This document shows positions 60,977-64,000 of a DNA stretch of 64,000 nucleotides, one piece after another; the first letter of the stretch is position 1; every line of letters begins with the position of its first letter. A program made the translations under genes and the position numbers. Origin of the DNA: Mesorhizobium sp. WSM2240 (GTDB lineage Bacteria; Pseudomonadota; Alphaproteobacteria; Rhizobiales; Rhizobiaceae). The stretch spans positions 2,480,001 to 2,544,000 of the forward strand of contig NZ_CP159253.1 of NCBI RefSeq assembly GCF_040438645.1. Direction: 5' to 3'. The notes under the pieces are model-generated. The model saw only the letters and a program-made list of their open reading frames with translations, searched no databases and had not been told where the DNA came from.

Positions 60977-61002
60977 ATCAGCACCCAGCAATGCCTAAAG
61001 CT

Positions 61003-61035
61003 CGACCCGCCCCAAAGGGCGGGTCGTTTACTTTT
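61003..61035. terminator. Intrinsic terminator between the lipoprotein and DUF815 genes
   Basis: Stem CGACCCGCC / GGCGGGTCG with a CCAAAG loop, then GTTTACTTTT on the plus strand. It lies between convergent genes and may serve both. Confidence 0.75.
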
Positions 61036-61069
61036 ATGCGGCGCTCTAGCCGTGGTGAGAACGGCGGCG

Positions 61070-61945
61070 CTAATCCCGCAGCGGCTTGCCAAGTCTGCCG
61101 GCCAAATCCTGCGTGAATTGCCAAGCGACCCGGCCCGAGCGACTGCCGCGCGTGGTCGCCCATTCCAGTGCCTCGGCGCGCAACTGTTCGGGATCGATCT
61201 CCAGCCCGTGATAGCGGACATAGCCGTCGATCATGTCGAGGTAGTCGTCCTGCGAGCATTTGTGGAAACCGAGCCAGAGCCCAAAGCGATCGGAAAGCGA
61301 AACCTTCTCCTCGACCGCCTCGGAAGGATTGATCGCGGTCGAGCGCTCATTGTCGATCATGTCGCGCGGCAGGAGATGACGGCGGTTCGACGTGGCGTAA
61401 AAGATGACATTGGCCGGACGCCCTTCGACGCCGCCCTCGAGCGCGGCCTTCAATGATTTATACGACGTGTCGTCATGGTCGAAGGACAAGTCGTCGCAGA
61501 ACAGGATGAAACGGAACGGCGAATTTTTCAGGATCGCCATCAGCTTCGGCAACGTATCGATGTCCTCGCGGTGGATCTCGATCAGCTTCAGAGGCATGGC
61601 ATCCTTGCGCGCCGCGTTGATCGCGGCGTGAACCGATTTGACCAGCGAAGACTTGCCCATGCCGCGCGCGCCCCACAGGAGCACATTGTTGGCGGGAAAG
61701 CCGGCGGCGAAGCGCTCGGTATTGTCCAGAAGGATGTCGCGTACGCGGTCGACGCCGCGGATCAACTCGATATCGACGCGGTTCACGCGATGGACCGGTT
61801 CCAGCAGGCCGGGCTCGGCGGCCCAGACGAAGCAGTCGGCTGTAGCGAGGTCGGTCGGGGTGACATCGCTCGGCGCGAGACGTTGGACTGCCTCGATCAG
61901 GAGGTCGAGCTTGGCGGCCAGAGTTTCGAGCGTCTTGTCGTTCAT
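61070..61945 (-). CDS. DUF815-type ATPase
   Basis: 291 residues from ATG 61945; an in-frame start at 61972 is possible. Walker A LLWGARGMGKSSLVKSV, Walker B FRFILFCDDLSFDHDD, and sensor 1 IFYATSNRRHLLPR. The N-terminal LETLAAKLDLLIEAVQRLAPSD is a helical lead-in, and the C-terminal SRSGRVAWQFTQDLAGRL is conserved in the family. DUF815 AAA+-like proteins are widespread in alphaproteobacteria but lack a defined role. It is convergent with the LytM gene and divergent from yajC. Confidence 0.88.
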   Translation of the reverse strand: MNDKTLETLAAKLDLLIEAVQRLAPSDVTPTDLATADCFVWAAEPGLLEPVHRVNRVDIELIRGVDRVRDILLDNTERFAAGFPANNVLLWGARGMGKSSLVKSVHAAINAARKDAMPLKLIEIHREDIDTLPKLMAILKNSPFRFILFCDDLSFDHDDTSYKSLKAALEGGVEGRPANVIFYATSNRRHLLPRDMIDNERSTAINPSEAVEEKVSLSDRFGLWLGFHKCSQDDYLDMIDGYVRYHGLEIDPEQLRAEALEWATTRGSRSGRVAWQFTQDLAGRLGKPLRD

Positions 61946-62114
61946 TTGGCGATCCGCGGTCCGGCTAATCATGGTGGCAACGCTCTAACACGCTGAATCC
62001 TGCCGGAAAAGCCGCGTATGAAGCCGCATGCGCGGTTGCAAAGCGGGCTCCAGCGACTATATTCCGGCCAACTTTGGCGGGACCGTTTGCGGCCTTTATA
62101 TTTCAGGAGTTTTC

Positions 62115-62450
62115 ATGTTCGTGACACCGGCATACGCCCAGGGCGTCGGCGCAACCCCGGATGTGTTCATCAGCATCCTGCCCTTCGTTCTGATCTTCGT
62201 GATCATGTATTTCCTGATCATCCGGCCGCAGCGGCAGCAACTGAAGAAGCGCGGCGAGATGCTGGCGGCGATCCGGCGAGGCGACACCGTCGTTACCGGC
62301 GGCGGCCTCGTCGGCAAGGTCACCAAGGTGATCGATGATAGCGAACTCGAGGTCGATCTCGGCGGCATGAAGGTGACCGCGCTGCGGGCCACCATTGCCG
62401 ATGTGCGTGTCAAGGGCGAGCCTGTGGCCAATCAGAACGCCAAGAAATAA
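62115..62450 (+). CDS. yajC: Sec translocase accessory subunit YajC
   Basis: 111 residues from ATG 62115, set by AGGAG about 7 bases upstream. One membrane helix (FISILPFVLIFVIMYFLIIRPQRQQLKKR) is followed by a cytoplasmic beta domain (IRRGDTVVTGGGLVGKVTKV, ELEVDLGGMKVTALRATI). YajC joins SecD and SecF at the SecYEG channel. It precedes secD by 54 bases, the standard operon. The extended frame to 62028 is not supported. Confidence 0.94.
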   Translation: MFVTPAYAQGVGATPDVFISILPFVLIFVIMYFLIIRPQRQQLKKRGEMLAAIRRGDTVVTGGGLVGKVTKVIDDSELEVDLGGMKVTALRATIADVRVKGEPVANQNAKK

Positions 62451-62504
62451 CCGTATTAAATGCGGAAACAATGCGTGACTGAACGCCTGAACTGACGAGG
62501 CACA

Positions 62505-64000
62505 ATGCTCTATTTTTCGCGCTGGAAGACTGTTTCGATCTGGGCGGTCGTCCTCCTTGGACTGATCTTCGCTGCGCCGAACCTGTTCTCGCAATCAACG
62601 CTCGATGCGCTTCCCGACTGGATGCCCAAGCGCTCCATGACGCTCGGCCTCGACCTGCAGGGCGGTTCGCACATCCTTCTCGCCATCGACCGGCAGGATC
62701 TCATCAACGAGCGCCTGCAGTCGGCGCGCGACGACATCCGCACCATGCTGCGCGACGCCAGGATCGGTTACACCGGACTTTCCGGTTCCGGCAGGACGAT
62801 CCAGGTGCGCATTCGCGAGGCGAACGAGGTCGACAAGGCTAAGGAAGCGCTGAATAGCCTCATTCAACCCGTTGCCGCCAATCTGTTCGGTACCGGTTCA
62901 GTCACCGAAATGTCGCTGGACGAGCCGGAACCCGGTCTTCTGCGCTATACGCTGACCGACGAGGGCATCAATTACCGGGTCGGGACGGCGGTCACCCAGT
63001 CCATCGAGGTCGTCGGCCGCCGCGTAAACGAGCTCGGCACGACTGAGCCGATCATCCAGCGCCAGGGCGTCGATCGCATTCTCGTCCAGGTTCCGGGCCT
63101 GCAGGATCCAGAACGGCTCAAGGATATTCTCGGCCAGACGGCCAAGCTGACCTTCCAGATGGTCGACCAGACCATGCCTGTGCAGGAGGCGATAGAAGGC
63201 CGGCCGCCGGCGGGGTCGTCGGTGCTTTATTCGCAGGACGATCCGCCGGTCCCGTACCTGATCGAAAACCGCGTCATCGTTTCGGGCGAGAACCTCGTCG
63301 ACGCCCAGGCCACCTTCGACCAGCGCACCAACGAACCCGTCGTTTCCTTCCGTTTCGACTCCAAGGGCGCCTCGCGTTTCGGCCAGGCGACCCAGCAGAA
63401 TGTCGGCAAGCTCTTCGCCATCATTCTCGACAACCAGGTCATTTCGGCGCCGCAGATCCGCGAGCCCATCCTCGGCGGAACCGGCCAGATTTCCGGCAAT
63501 TTCACCGTCCAAAGCGCCAATGACCTGGCCGTGCTGTTGCGCGCCGGCGCGCTTCCGGCCGATCTGACCATCGTCGAGGAACGCACCGTCGGCCCGAGCC
63601 TGGGTGCCGATTCTATCGCGGCGGGCGAGATCGCCGCCATGATCGGCGGCACGCTCGTACTTATCTTCATGGTCGTCGCCTATGGCAGCCTCGGGATAAT
63701 CGCCAATCTGGCGCTTGTAGCCAATGTCGCGATGATCATCGCAATCCTGTCCGTGCTCGGCGCTACGCTGACCATGCCGGGCATTGCCGGCATCATTCTC
63801 ACCATGGGTATGGCGGTCGATTCGAACGTCATCATCTATGAGCGCGTCAAGGAGGAGAGACGGGCGGGACGGTCGCTTGTGCAGGCGCTCGACGCCGGTT
63901 TCACGCGCGCTCTGGCGACCGTCGTCGACGCCAACGTCACCACCTTCATCGCGGCCGTAATCCTCTTTTATCTCGGGTCGGGCCCGGTTCGCGGCTTTGC
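62505..64000 (+). CDS. secD: SecD (possibly SecDF fusion), 5' part
   Basis: 498 complete codons, running off the window. An N-terminal membrane helix (WAVVLLGLIFAAPNL) is followed by the SecD motif LGLDLQGGSHILLAID, the large periplasmic domain with IQRQGVDRILVQVPGLQDPERL, and the transmembrane bundle beginning AAGEIAAMIGGTLVLIFMVVAYG ... GMAVDSNVIIYERVKEE. SecD with SecF uses the proton gradient to pull secreted proteins through SecYEG. In many Rhizobiales SecD and SecF are one polypeptide; the fusion cannot be judged here because the 3' end is missing. Confidence 0.95.
   Translation, partial: MLYFSRWKTVSIWAVVLLGLIFAAPNLFSQSTLDALPDWMPKRSMTLGLDLQGGSHILLAIDRQDLINERLQSARDDIRTMLRDARIGYTGLSGSGRTIQVRIREANEVDKAKEALNSLIQPVAANLFGTGSVTEMSLDEPEPGLLRYTLTDEGINYRVGTAVTQSIEVVGRRVNELGTTEPIIQRQGVDRILVQVPGLQDPERLKDILGQTAKLTFQMVDQTMPVQEAIEGRPPAGSSVLYSQDDPPVPYLIENRVIVSGENLVDAQATFDQRTNEPVVSFRFDSKGASRFGQATQQNVGKLFAIILDNQVISAPQIREPILGGTGQISGNFTVQSANDLAVLLRAGALPADLTIVEERTVGPSLGADSIAAGEIAAMIGGTLVLIFMVVAYGSLGIIANLALVANVAMIIAILSVLGATLTMPGIAGIILTMGMAVDSNVIIYERVKEERRAGRSLVQALDAGFTRALATVVDANVTTFIAAVILFYLGSGPVRGF

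Overview
The window is alphaproteobacterial. The GC-rich, GC3-biased genes, the ExoR protein, and the gene order argS / SPOR protein / nagZ / scpA / scpB / tatABC / serS / surE / pcm / LytM lipoprotein all point to Rhizobiales, most likely a Mesorhizobium- or Aquamicrobium-like Phyllobacteriaceae. This placement is inferred from protein and gene-order resemblance; no search was run.

Bases 1 to about 30.4 kb are the late half of an HK97-type siphoprophage, with its left end and integrase outside the window. The order is: early-gene tail (HNH nuclease, winged-helix replication-type protein, NusG-like antiterminator); packaging (second HNH protein, GC-rich inverted repeat that may be cos, small and large terminase); head (portal, ClpP-type protease, capsid, connectors, cement-like protein); tail (adaptors, tail tube, chaperone pair with a candidate -1 frameshift, tape measure, distal tail, NlpC-type peptidase, hub); receptor-binding genes (glycine-rich fibre, beta-propeller protein); and lysis (GH24 endolysin, small membrane proteins, nested spanins). 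A hairpin terminator at 30029 ends the late operon.

Between the fibre genes and the lysis genes, 22.4-27.9 kb runs the opposite way. It holds a sugar O-methyltransferase, a TPR protein with a GT9-like C-terminus, a capsule-synthesis-like GT-B protein and a 55-codon gene, all translationally coupled, with a 40-residue membrane protein upstream. I read this as a lysogenic-conversion cassette that alters host surface glycan. It is the most interesting part of the window. It abuts a truncated copy of the fibre-tip domain on one side and a duplicated leader sequence on the other.

From 30.4 kb to the end is host chromosome. 30.5-39.8 kb: a PCMT-family protein, a TolC-type channel, PopZ, ValRS, a FadL-type porin and ExoR. 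39.8-43.7 kb (minus strand): GFA protein, exonuclease III, NCS1 permease, VOC protein and ErpA. 43.8-60.9 kb (plus strand): dGTPase, ArgRS, a giant SPOR protein, NagZ, ScpA/ScpB, an orphan ABC ATPase, TatABC, SerRS, SurE, a second PCMT and a degenerate LytM/LysM lipoprotein. Then a DUF815 ATPase (minus), YajC and the start of SecD. Much of this serves envelope growth, peptidoglycan turnover, protein export and chromosome segregation.

Other unusual points are an AT-richer in-frame insertion of about 60 codons in serS, a 31-bp inverted repeat between tatC and serS, an antisense 72-codon gene with a perfect ribosome-binding site in the prophage, and a truncated gene fragment at the prophage/chromosome junction.
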